DNA of 64,000 nucleotides from positions 1 to 64,000 of the forward strand of contig DJMA01000011.1 in NCBI GenBank assembly GCA_002436415.1, read 5' to 3'. The notes under the pieces were generated by a model. It worked only from the letters and a program-made list of their open reading frames with translations, was not told the DNA's origin and ran no database searches. The stretch is from Bdellovibrionaceae bacterium UBA6502 (GTDB taxonomy: Bacteria > Bdellovibrionota > Bdellovibrionia > Bdellovibrionales > UBA840). A program made the translations under genes and the position numbers. The number at the start of each line of letters is the position of its first letter. Position 1 is the stretch's first letter. Positions 15,903-24,197 of this stretch are shown here, in pieces.

Positions 15903-18145
15903 TACATTCTTTCTAAAGTATCAATTCCGATCAAAGCCAGACCTTTTTGAATGACAAGACCTGAAGCTTTCACCAATGCAGCTCGAGCTGTGGTTAGGGC
16001 TTCGTTGTCGGCATTTAAAACCGAACAATTGCTGTACATTCGACTAAAATCTTTAGATAGCTCAAACAGATAAATACAAAGAGATTGTGGTTCGTTAGAT
16101 TTCACTGACTTTTCAACCGCTTCATGGAAAAGGCTAAGTTTGCGAACTAAAGCTTGCTCTGTTTCATGCTCTAATAAAGAAAAATCCGCTTTGGAAAGAT
16201 CCATTTCTGGTTTTTTCTCTTCTAGTTCTCGCAAAATAGAACAAGTTCGAGCGTAGGCATACATCATATAAGGACCAGTGTTTCCTGACTTAGCAGTCCA
16301 CTCTGTAAGATCAAAAACGATATTTTTGTTATTATCCTGATTTAGCATTCCATATTTAATCGTAGCAATGGCGATCTTGCGTTTTGCTTCTTCGATTTCT
16401 TCTGGAGTCCAATCGTTTCTATATTTATTTAAAAACTCAGACTGGATGTTTTGCTCTAAACTATCTTGAAGTTGAGAGAATAAAATCACATTTCCTTTTC
16501 GACTACTCATTTTTCCAGAGGGTAAAACCACTTGGCCATAAGCAAGGTGAAAAGAGTCTTTGGCTTGTTCAAAACCCATTTTTTCTAGAGTGGCAAAAAC
16601 TTGTTGAAAATGAAGACTTTGCGCAACGTCCACAACATAAATGGATTTATCGATTTTGTATTTTTCGAACTTTAGTTTTGCAAGAGCTAAGTCTTTTGTG
16701 GAGTAAAGACCTGTGCCATCGGATTTTAAAACTAAAAAGAAAGGTAGTTTTTTGTCTTCTAAGCGAACACCTACGGCGCCCTCATTTTTTTCGAAAACAC
16801 CTTTTTCAAGAAATTCTTTGACCACTTGTTTTCCAGGTTCACCCACATCACTTTCGAAAAAGAAATGATCAAAGCGAGCATCTAACCAGTGATAGATCTT
16901 TTTAAACTCATCCATGGACCATTCTTTGGTTTCTTGCCACAAAGAATAGTAGTCTGAGCCAGGGCTTTCTAATTGTTTTAAAGCATTAGACACGGCTTTG
17001 TTGCGACTAGCAATAAGCTCATTTACGCTTTTGCCCTCAAGCTCTTTGTTTTCTTTGCGAGTGATCTCTGAGATCTCCTGACCAATTTGAGAATTACTAG
17101 ATATAATCTCAGCGTTTGAGGTTGCTTGGTCAAAGCGGAAAATTTTATTTTTATCGTCAGTAAGGTTTAATTCCTTTTCACTAAGTATCATACCCTGACT
17201 AAGAATGCCTTTTTTATCTGATTCGCCAACAAGGCGACCTGCGACTCTTGAGCCAATGCTGGCGTAAGCAACAATATCTCCTTCTGAAAACTCAGTGCCT
17301 CCACAAACAACTTGAAACTGATTTTCGCCAGTAGAAACTTTTACCACTTTCCAAGCTTCATTTTCTGGATGAGTTTTAATCTCTTCAACTTTAGCTGATA
17401 AGATACCAGGATATGGAAATTTAGCGAGTCGAGTGTAATCTAATAGCTCTGTAGCATCGGAATACATTTGACCAAGAAACTCCGCCACTACCATGTTTTT
17501 ACTGTCACAGTATTCAAAAACTTTTTCTTTAAAAGTTTTCAAGTCTTTGACACAGTCTTGTAAGTTTTTAAACTCCAATGTGGATTGATTCGGTAAGTAG
17601 TGTTCAGTGAAAAACCACAAACATTTTGCAATGTGAGCTCCAACGTCTCCAATGTAGTTCACAGCGACCACTTCATGCCCTGACCATTCATACAAGCGAA
17701 CTAAGGCGTCGCCTAGAGAAACATTTCTTGTGTGGCCAACGTGAAAAGCCTTGTGGGTGTTGGGTTGAGAGTATTCTACCATTACTTTGTGATTTTTTTG
17801 CGGGCGAGTGCTCAAAAAATCTCCCGATAAAATGGCTGGGATTGTTGCATTTGCCATTTGTGATCGGTCGATTTTAAAGTTTAAAAATGGACCCATAGCT
17901 TTCACGGAGCTAAAGTTTTTGGCCTCATCTGTTTTTAAAAACAATTCTTCGATTTCACTAGCAATCATTGGAGGAGCTTTTTTTAAAGCTTTGGCAAGAA
18001 TGAAACAAGGGAAGGCAAGGTCTCCCATTTTTAAGTTCTTTGGAACTTCTACCAATTTTTCTAATTCGTCATTGGATTTATCTAGTTGAAAATTATCTTT
18101 AAAAACTTTTGCTAAGCCGGAAGCAATAACGGCAGAATAATTCAT
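15902..18145 (-). CDS. argS: Arginyl-tRNA synthetase with an inserted tRNA-binding OB domain
   Basis: A class I synthetase charging tRNA-Arg. The HIGH variant is HVGH (residues 135-138) and the KMSKS variant is KMSSRKGN. About 747 residues is well above the usual 550-600. The extra length lies between these motifs: after FPYPGILSAKVEEIKTHPE comes a block (about residues 250-330) that reads like the PheT/EMAPII-type tRNA-binding OB fold, with HPE, FQVVCGG, EGDIVAY and ILSQGMILSEKELNL. The start at 18145 is chosen for GGGAGA about 6 bases upstream; an open extension reaches 18193. It is followed directly by mnmD. Confidence 0.93.
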   Translation of the reverse strand: MNYSAVIASGLAKVFKDNFQLDKSNDELEKLVEVPKNLKMGDLAFPCFILAKALKKAPPMIASEIEELFLKTDEAKNFSSVKAMGPFLNFKIDRSQMANATIPAILSGDFLSTRPQKNHKVMVEYSQPNTHKAFHVGHTRNVSLGDALVRLYEWSGHEVVAVNYIGDVGAHIAKCLWFFTEHYLPNQSTLEFKNLQDCVKDLKTFKEKVFEYCDSKNMVVAEFLGQMYSDATELLDYTRLAKFPYPGILSAKVEEIKTHPENEAWKVVKVSTGENQFQVVCGGTEFSEGDIVAYASIGSRVAGRLVGESDKKGILSQGMILSEKELNLTDDKNKIFRFDQATSNAEIISSNSQIGQEISEITRKENKELEGKSVNELIASRNKAVSNALKQLESPGSDYYSLWQETKEWSMDEFKKIYHWLDARFDHFFFESDVGEPGKQVVKEFLEKGVFEKNEGAVGVRLEDKKLPFFLVLKSDGTGLYSTKDLALAKLKFEKYKIDKSIYVVDVAQSLHFQQVFATLEKMGFEQAKDSFHLAYGQVVLPSGKMSSRKGNVILFSQLQDSLEQNIQSEFLNKYRNDWTPEEIEEAKRKIAIATIKYGMLNQDNNKNIVFDLTEWTAKSGNTGPYMMYAYARTCSILRELEEKKPEMDLSKADFSLLEHETEQALVRKLSLFHEAVEKSVKSNEPQSLCIYLFELSKDFSRMYSNCSVLNADNEALTTARAALVKASGLVIQKGLALIGIDTLERM

Positions 18146-18236
18146 AGTCTCTCCCAAAATTCTGCTAGTGAATGTAGCATCAAATCTATGCACATGGCAG
18201 TAGATTCTTGAGAGAAAACTTCAGTTTATAAGGATT

Positions 18237-18425
18237 TTATACCGAATCTCCCAAATATTGTGCGCTTTCCTCTTTGTCTTCTTGGGTGTAGCGATAAGCG
18301 AGTAGACAAAGCCCCCAAAGGCTTACAAAAAGTAAGCTGCGGTTTGTGCTCATACTGAACTGAAAGAAGGGGATAGCAAATCCTAAAACAAAATTTATTA
18401 ATGAGACGATGATAAAAAATTTCAT
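18237..18425 (-). CDS. Small two-helix membrane protein
   Basis: A 62-residue protein with two likely membrane helices (about 3-22 and 30-45) and a charged tail (QEDKEESAQ). It starts with ATG at 18425 but lacks a clear ribosome-binding site. It sits between the terminator at 18444-18470 and argS on the same strand. The helix pattern and charged tail look protein-like; function unknown. Confidence 0.5.
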   Translation of the reverse strand: MKFFIIVSLINFVLGFAIPFFQFSMSTNRSLLFVSLWGLCLLAYRYTQEDKEESAQYLGDSV

Positions 18426-18443
18426 AATATTTTATCGACGGAT

Positions 18444-18470
18444 AAAAGGCCTAGCTTGAGCTCTAGGCCT
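18444..18470 (-). terminator. Intrinsic terminator after the exported protein gene
   Basis: AGGCCTAG (18447-18454) pairs with CTAGGCCT (18463-18470), an 8-bp perfect stem, followed on the minus strand by a short T-run. It lies just beyond the stop of the gene at 18501. Confidence 0.65.
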
Positions 18471-18500
18471 AAATTCTAAGAAAAAGTAGCATTTCTTTCC

Positions 18501-19157
18501 TTAGAACAAGTCGAATTTTGAAGAGCTCTTTGCATTTCTTGTGCTACCAGCAGGTAAGGCGCTGGTGCCTTCTTTTGCTTTTACGCGCAGTGCCTGCTCG
18601 GTCATTTCGTTCTCATCACCAAGGTAGTCTCTTTGAATAATAATCTCGGCAGTGTTTTTCTCGGTGTCTAAACGTAAACGAACCCACTCCATTTCAAGTC
18701 TAAGTTCATTTTTGGCTATGCGCGTGAAATAGAGTTTTTCGTTTAAATCCCTTACAAGGAAACCTTGGTAGTCTTTAAAGCTACTCACTCCAGCGTAGTT
18801 TATTGTGGATTGAGAGAGAATCTCCCAATTTTCTTTTGCGTAATCGTATATGATTTTACGTGCCTTGTTCTTTAGTAAACGAAGACGTTTTGTATCTTTA
18901 CTTGCTTCGATTTCGCGAACCAATGAGCTAGTGGAGTGGTCCACTTCAGTGGGGTCTTTTAATTTAGCTGCCATTTCTGGCTCTTTCAAAAGCTTAGATA
19001 AACTGGCTTTTAACTCTAGTTCTTTTGTGTCATCAATGCCTAGTTTTTTTAAGCCATCGTAGGTGATTTTGGGTACTTTGATTCCTTGTTCCTGAATGCT
19101 CAAGGCGAACAAACTAAGGCTAAAACTGGTCACTAAGCTAAATATTAAAAATTTCAT
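18501..19157 (-). CDS. Exported protein of unknown function
   Basis: Residues 1-19 are a signal peptide (hydrophobic core ending LFALS). The 200-residue mature part is rich in Lys, Glu and Leu and looks helical to about residue 120, then beta-like (RLEMEWVRLRLDTEKNTAEIIIQRD). AAGGAGA lies about 6 bases before the ATG, a strong signal. A terminator follows. I recognise no family. Confidence 0.65.
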   Translation of the reverse strand: MKFLIFSLVTSFSLSLFALSIQEQGIKVPKITYDGLKKLGIDDTKELELKASLSKLLKEPEMAAKLKDPTEVDHSTSSLVREIEASKDTKRLRLLKNKARKIIYDYAKENWEILSQSTINYAGVSSFKDYQGFLVRDLNEKLYFTRIAKNELRLEMEWVRLRLDTEKNTAEIIIQRDYLGDENEMTEQALRVKAKEGTSALPAGSTRNAKSSSKFDLF

Positions 19158-19293
19158 AGGAAATCTCCTTCGGTATTAAATAAAGCAAAAAGCATGCAAT
19201 TCGGGCCTTTTTGCTCACACTTGAAAGCCTGTAAAATCAGGGACTTAGGGAAAAAACCTTGGCAATGAGAGCTAAAGGGGCTAGGAATTTGCC

Positions 19294-20496
19294 ATGGATA
19301 CGCAAAAAGGTCACCCCTCTGTCAAAAATAATTACGAATTTCGTGGAAGAATTACCGCTTTGGAAAAGTCAGGATCACGCCTAAGCTTTCGAGTTTTTGC
19401 TGATTTTGAGCAAAGTGATTGGCTGAATTTTACCGAAGATGATTTCTCTGATAAAAAGAGTTTCACTGATTTGAAAATAGGGGACTTAATAGCTAGGGTG
19501 GAAGGTCAAAAAATAGAAAGGCTTCTGGTTTCTAAATGCAAAGCTCCTGTTTATAATAAAAAATTTCAGAAGTCCGAAGCTTTAGCCTGGCAAAAGTTCC
19601 AACAAAAAATCCGTAGTTATTTTATAGAAAGAGAGTTTATAGAGCTGGCAACTCCAAGTTTGGTTAGCTCTCCCGGTTTAGAAACTTTCTTAGATCCTTT
19701 TGAAACTGAAATCGAAATCGGTAGCTATTCAAAAAAAGTTTATCTTCCAACTAGTCCTGAGTTTCATTTGAAAAAGGCTCTGTGTATTGGCTTTGAAAAG
19801 ATTTTTGAGATGGCAAAGGTTTTTAGAAATTCGGAGCAAGGTGAGCACCATCAACTAGAGTTTTGGATGTTAGAATGGTATCGCGCCTATGATAATTTGC
19901 ATTCGATAAAAGAGGATACCAAAGCTCTTATCCAAAGCTTTTTTGAAGAGCAAATAAATTTTGAAGAGCTAAGTTTTAAAGATCTTTTTATGGACTACTT
20001 AAGCTTTGACCTCAGACCTGAAACCACAAAAATAGACTTACAACAGCTTTGCAAAGTTCAAAAAATCACCTATGAAGAATCAGATAGTTTTGATGATTTG
20101 TTTTTTAGAATTTTTTTGGAGAAGATTGAGCCGGTCTTACAAAAGAAAGAATGGTATTTCTTAGAGGGTTTCCCTCCGTCTCAGGCGGCTTTGGCTAAAC
20201 TAACTACGGATGGATGGGCAGATCGTTTTGAGCTTTACTTTAAAGATGTCGAGCTAGCAAATGCCTTTCATGAATTGAACGACTCCGAAGAGCAAAGAAA
20301 ACGTTTTACAGAAGCTTTATTGGATAAAGAGCGAAACTTAAAAAAAGCCGTTGCTGTGGATGAGGAATTTTTAGAATTTCTAGAATATGGAATGCCTCCG
20401 AGTGGTGGCATTGCTCTTGGATTGGATCGTTTGTTTATGATTTTGCAAAAAAAAACGAGCCTAGAAGAGACTCGTTTGTTTCCATTTAAAATGTAA
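19294..20496 (+). CDS. epmA: EpmA-like class II lysyl-tRNA synthetase paralogue (EF-P lysine ligase family)
   Basis: EpmA (GenX/PoxA) attaches beta-lysine to elongation factor P. The catalytic core of class II LysRS type covers about residues 100-400: PTSPEFHLKKALC, KVFRNSEQGEHHQLEFWMLEWYR and GGIALGLDRLFMIL. Typical EpmA is about 325 residues and lacks an anticodon-binding domain; here about 95 residues precede the core and look like an OB fold (YEFRGRITALEKSG... LIARVEGQ). It is too short for full LysRS (about 500). A shortened LysRS-like enzyme is the alternative. Neither EF-P nor EpmB is in the window. Confidence 0.75.
   Translation: MDTQKGHPSVKNNYEFRGRITALEKSGSRLSFRVFADFEQSDWLNFTEDDFSDKKSFTDLKIGDLIARVEGQKIERLLVSKCKAPVYNKKFQKSEALAWQKFQQKIRSYFIEREFIELATPSLVSSPGLETFLDPFETEIEIGSYSKKVYLPTSPEFHLKKALCIGFEKIFEMAKVFRNSEQGEHHQLEFWMLEWYRAYDNLHSIKEDTKALIQSFFEEQINFEELSFKDLFMDYLSFDLRPETTKIDLQQLCKVQKITYEESDSFDDLFFRIFLEKIEPVLQKKEWYFLEGFPPSQAALAKLTTDGWADRFELYFKDVELANAFHELNDSEEQRKRFTEALLDKERNLKKAVAVDEEFLEFLEYGMPPSGGIALGLDRLFMILQKKTSLEETRLFPFKM
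20447..20477 (-). terminator. Terminator of the HU/IHF gene located inside the 3' end of epmA
   Basis: On the minus strand AAACGAG pairs with CTCGTTT around an 11-base loop and runs into nine T. The sequence encodes the final residues of the opposing epmA gene, so it does double duty. Confidence 0.75.
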
Positions 20497-20502
20497 ACTC
20501 TT

Positions 20503-20817
20503 TTAGTCGTCAGAATTATCGAGAGGGCCAACCCAATTGTTTGGATCGTTGATTGCGTCCTTCAACTCTTTTCCCACTTTAAAAAATGGAAGTTGCTTTT
20601 GTTTTACTTCGATAACTTCACCAGTTCTTGGATTACGTCCTTTGTAAGCTCCATATTGACGATTCACGAAAGAACCAAAGCCACGAATTTCAATTCGATC
20701 GCCTTTTGATAGTGCTTCTACCATGGAATCAAAAATAGTATTGATCACAGTTTCGGCTTTAACGCGTGTGATGTTGGCCTGTTCAGAGATATGATTAATT
20801 AAATCTGCTTTGGTCAT
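20503..20817 (-). CDS. HU/IHF-family DNA-bending protein (IHF beta-like)
   Basis: A 104-residue nucleoid protein. The family signature is clear: GDRIEIRGFGSF followed by the DNA-intercalating arm GRNPRTGE and the closing PFFKVGKELKDAIN. The wording of the signature resembles IHF beta, but I cannot separate HU from IHF by eye. The C-terminus has about ten extra acidic residues (WVGPLDNSDD). GAGGA precedes the ATG. It converges on epmA, with only 6 bp between stops, and uses a terminator inside epmA. Confidence 0.93.
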   Translation of the reverse strand: MTKADLINHISEQANITRVKAETVINTIFDSMVEALSKGDRIEIRGFGSFVNRQYGAYKGRNPRTGEVIEVKQKQLPFFKVGKELKDAINDPNNWVGPLDNSDD

Positions 20818-21057
20818 TTGATCCTCAAAATTCAGTTTGTAAGTGATTGAAACTACACATATATCTTCAAATAGATCGGCTCACATTGCAAAAGATTTTT
20901 TTCCAAGTGGTCGAAATCAGGCCTCTTTTGCTGTAGAGAGTAAAAAAACCTGAGTATAAGCCCAGCATTCTGGACTTGGGTCTGCTTTTCAACATACTAC
21001 GTTATAAAAATCCTTCAAAAAGACTCGATCAAAAGCTTAAAAAATCCTTTGTTTTGA

Positions 21058-22404
21058 TTAAAGACTTTTATCGTCAGGAACGATTTGGCGTCCATAAGTT
21101 TCGATCATATATAACACGATCGAATAAAAAGCTAAAAGTAAGGCGGCAATTTGACCACTGCTCCAAGCTCGCATTTCCAAAGAAAAGACGAACAAGAAAA
21201 ACTGAGTGGAAATTAAATGCAATACGAATACCTTATGCCAGTTGTGAGTAGAAGGAACATCATTTAAGAGGCGAATACTCAAAAATAAAACACTCAATAG
21301 AATCAACACAAAGGAAATGAAAAACAGAATTCCTCTTTGGGTTAAAAGGTATAGATAGAAGTTAGATTCACGATGGAATAACTCGGCCTCGGTTTTTGGT
21401 GCTTGATAGATGTTGTGAATCAGGATGCTTGTTTCTTTTCCGAGCCAAAAATGTTGGTCTAAGCTTTCAAATTCATTTCTCCAAAGGTCTTTTTCTAAAT
21501 CCGCTGCGGCAATTTTCTCTTTAGAGATTAGAAAGTCTTCTAGCTCTGGAACATTGGTGTAGGTAAAGTATAGTCCCACTAGAATAGCGCCGAGAATGCA
21601 TAAGTTTTTTAGCCATTTTCTTGAAATAAAGAAGCTAAAGAATAGGAATGGAACCAATACAGAACTTAAAGCAATTGGTTCTTGGGCAATTGCTAGGGCA
21701 TAAGCTGCCAACAAAGAACATGCAATGAAAGAGATTCCTGTGAGACTGAAAAGCCTTTTTTTGTAGACGAAAAAACTCATGCAGTAGATTAAGTAAATGG
21801 ACAATATGAAAGCGTGGCTTTTCGAGCTAAAAGAAAGACCATAGCGACTTGTGTCTTCAAAGCTTAGCCCAGGTAAAAACCAGGTAATATCAAAGAGCCC
21901 GTAGAACTGCAAAATACTAAGAATACTGTATACAAATCCACCAAAAAGAAAGCTTATAAAAAATCGATTGATGCCAGGAAAGAGATTTAGACTATAGGTC
22001 ATTAAATACAATAATCCAAACCAAGAGAAAATGGATGAACTATCTTCGGTGAAAAAACTAAAGCCTAAATGAAGGTTGCTCCAAAAATGAAATATCAATA
22101 GTAGGGCAAGTGGAATTTCCAGGCCAAGTCGAAAAAAGCGAAACTCCGGCGACATGCTAAAACGATCTAATGTAATGTACAAAGCTGTAAAGCTAGCAAT
22201 TAAAAAACATAACCAGTTAGCAATTGGAAGGCCGACAAAAAGGGAAAAAGCAAATAGAACCCAAAGGGAAGGCACCGGTGCTCCGGCAATGTTTTTTAGG
22301 ATCACCATATATCGAGAGCGAATGATTTGTCGGCGACTACTCATTACCGGCTGAGGATTTGTGTTACTTCTTGTTCTTTCGCTTGGTGTGAAAATTCTTG
22401 CCAT
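21058..22404 (-). CDS. O-antigen ligase / polymerase-like membrane protein
   Basis: A 448-residue inner-membrane protein with about eleven helices and one larger extracytoplasmic loop (about residues 290-345, rich in charged residues, with FWLGKETSILIHNIYQ and HRESNFYLYLL before late helices), the layout of Wzy_C / WaaL-type ligases, which move polymer onto lipid A-core. It follows the glycosyltransferase by 12 bp and is the third gene of the mutT-GT4-ligase operon. Sequence similarity in this family is weak, so the call rests on topology, the loop pattern and context. Confidence 0.7.
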   Translation of the reverse strand: MARIFTPSERTRSNTNPQPVMSSRRQIIRSRYMVILKNIAGAPVPSLWVLFAFSLFVGLPIANWLCFLIASFTALYITLDRFSMSPEFRFFRLGLEIPLALLLIFHFWSNLHLGFSFFTEDSSSIFSWFGLLYLMTYSLNLFPGINRFFISFLFGGFVYSILSILQFYGLFDITWFLPGLSFEDTSRYGLSFSSKSHAFILSIYLIYCMSFFVYKKRLFSLTGISFIACSLLAAYALAIAQEPIALSSVLVPFLFFSFFISRKWLKNLCILGAILVGLYFTYTNVPELEDFLISKEKIAAADLEKDLWRNEFESLDQHFWLGKETSILIHNIYQAPKTEAELFHRESNFYLYLLTQRGILFFISFVLILLSVLFLSIRLLNDVPSTHNWHKVFVLHLISTQFFLFVFSLEMRAWSSGQIAALLLAFYSIVLYMIETYGRQIVPDDKSL

Positions 22405-22416
22405 AAATTATCTTTG

Positions 22417-23673
22417 TTATTTTCTTTTTCTGTAAAGCCCTGAATTTTTTAAAATTTCATAGTAGGCGTTGATCGTGTCATTTAACATTTTTTCTGGATC
22501 AAAGAAACTCAATACTTTTCTTCGTGCGCTGTCACCAATTTCAAGAACAGGAAGATTTTGGTTTAGCATTTCCATCAAGAGTTGGGAGATTCCCTCAACA
22601 TCGGCAGGTCGAACCAGGAAACCATCTTTACGGTCATCAATTAAACTGGAAAGAGCGCTGACCTCGGAGGCGATAACCAACTTTTTTTGGCTCATGGCTT
22701 CTAGAACGCTTGGTTCAAAACCACTGGATCGAGCACTTAAAGTTATATAGACATCGCTTAAAGCAATATAGTCAGGTACTTCTGTGTTTTTGATCGGCCC
22801 AGTAAAGCGAACCATATTTCCCAGGGCCAAGCGATAAACTTCAAATTCGATCTCTTTGCGCTTCGGTCCGTTTCCAACTAAGATCAATCGTGTGTTTGGT
22901 TTTTTGAGAATCACACTTTCAAAAGCTAAGAGTAGGTGGACTACCTCTTGTACTTCAGCCATATCTGTTACATTCATGATCACTTGGCCATTTTCAGGGA
23001 GTTGCATCGATTCTTTTAGAGATTGAATGCTTTCTCTGTCTGCCATGTCAGTCATTTCGATTCCGTAAGCAACGTTGAAGATTCGACGATCAGGATATAA
23101 ATAATGTCTTTCCAAAACCAGTCTTTGTTGTGGACTGGATACGAAAACTCCATGAGACTTTTTAAGTAAAGATCGGTCTGATCCAAGATAGGTGCGTAAA
23201 AATTTATAAGTTACCGCAAAGGCTGTACTTAATGCAGAGCCTAAAGACTCTTGAGTCATTCCTAAAATTGCAAATACCTGTGCCACATTAGTGGCTTCAA
23301 CATCGATGGCAGTTGCTACGCCATAGGCTTTATGGTTAGCAATTACTTTTGCTCCAGAGCTATCCACAGAGTGAATCAAATCAAACTTTTCTTTGCGATG
23401 TAGTTCAGAGAATTTTTCTCGAACCATCCTTTGGTAGTTTTTTTCTGTGTTGATTTTTTGTTGGTTTAAGTAATGTACTTTTACACCATCTTGTTCGATG
23501 AAAGACTTTTCTTGAGGACTAATGTTTGCAATTACGCTAACGTCATGACCTTTTTGTGTTAAAGCTTTCGCTAAAAACCAGAGGTAACTGTGATCGGCGG
23601 CTCTACCTACGATAGGAAATTTTTTAGAGACGATACAAATTTTAATTTTATGAGGTAGGTTCTTTTTCGCCAT
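22417..23673 (-). CDS. Glycosyltransferase family 4 (GT-B fold)
   Basis: A 418-residue retaining GT-B glycosyltransferase that moves a sugar from a nucleotide donor, probably to LPS or another envelope glycan. The N-terminal acceptor domain opens with KICIVSKKFPIVGRAADH. The C-terminal donor domain carries LILVGNGPKRKEIE and the EX7E element in FEPSVLEAMSQKKLVIAS (about residue 330). It starts 5 bp after the Nudix gene and is followed by the O-antigen ligase-like gene. Donor and acceptor cannot be predicted. Confidence 0.88.
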   Translation of the reverse strand: MAKKNLPHKIKICIVSKKFPIVGRAADHSYLWFLAKALTQKGHDVSVIANISPQEKSFIEQDGVKVHYLNQQKINTEKNYQRMVREKFSELHRKEKFDLIHSVDSSGAKVIANHKAYGVATAIDVEATNVAQVFAILGMTQESLGSALSTAFAVTYKFLRTYLGSDRSLLKKSHGVFVSSPQQRLVLERHYLYPDRRIFNVAYGIEMTDMADRESIQSLKESMQLPENGQVIMNVTDMAEVQEVVHLLLAFESVILKKPNTRLILVGNGPKRKEIEFEVYRLALGNMVRFTGPIKNTEVPDYIALSDVYITLSARSSGFEPSVLEAMSQKKLVIASEVSALSSLIDDRKDGFLVRPADVEGISQLLMEMLNQNLPVLEIGDSARRKVLSFFDPEKMLNDTINAYYEILKNSGLYRKRK

Positions 23674-23678
23674 TTTTC

Positions 23679-24083
23679 TTAGTCTCTGAGCTTAAGTTTT
23701 TTGATAACGTCTCTATTAGAGTCTGGAATATTTCTGGATTCAAGTTCTTCTAGCTCAATCCACTCGAGGCTTTCATGGTGTAGAGACTTGGGTTCGCCCT
23801 TCCAGTAGTCCACCCAAAAAAACAAAATTATAATTCCCTTATCTCCATAATGATGGCTGGAAGACTCTAGGATGTCGCCAACTTCGGCATCGATTCCAAG
23901 TTCTTCTTCTAATTCACGCTTTAAAGCTTGCTCAGGGCTTTCACCCACTTCGATTTTGCCACCTGGAAATTCCCAAAGCCCGGGCAAAGTACCGTGTTCA
24001 GGTCTTTTCCCAATTAAAACTTTATTTTCTTTTCTCAGGACTCCAGCGGCCACAGGAATCCATACGGGCCTTTTTGGTTTCAT
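23679..24083 (-). CDS. mutT: Nudix hydrolase, MutT type
   Basis: A 134-residue pyrophosphohydrolase with a complete Nudix box: GGKIEVGESPEQALKRELEEELGI (read in two parts, GX5E then REXXEE). The LPGLWEFPGG lead-in and the small size match MutT, which removes 8-oxo-dGTP. It is first in an operon with the GT4 and ligase-like genes, so an alternative role on a nucleotide-sugar or its by-product is possible. A terminator upstream separates it from glutamate dehydrogenase. Confidence 0.88.
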   Translation of the reverse strand: MKPKRPVWIPVAAGVLRKENKVLIGKRPEHGTLPGLWEFPGGKIEVGESPEQALKRELEEELGIDAEVGDILESSSHHYGDKGIIILFFWVDYWKGEPKSLHHESLEWIELEELESRNIPDSNRDVIKKLKLRD

Positions 24084-24136
24084 CTTTTTAGGTTAACGAA
24101 TCTTCCTGCTTGTGTCTAGGAGTGGTGTGGAAACAG

Positions 24137-24174
24137 CTAAAAAAAAGGCTTGCAACAGAAATGTGCAAGCCTTT
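24137..24174 (-). terminator. Intrinsic terminator of glutamate dehydrogenase
   Basis: AAAGGCTTGCA pairs with TGCAAGCCTTT (11-bp perfect stem, nine-base loop) and is followed on the minus strand by a run of T. It stands between the gdh stop and the mutT start. Confidence 0.92.
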
Positions 24175-24197
24175 GAACTTATTTGAATATTTTAATT

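Noticed and set aside
16384..16821. 145-codon plus-strand frame inside argS
   Set aside because: It is antisense to the conserved ArgRS core, including the KMSKS region, and shows no start signal.
20976..21251. Plus-strand open frame over the O-antigen ligase-like gene end
   Set aside because: Most of it lies antisense to a convincing membrane-protein gene and its product is basic and featureless.
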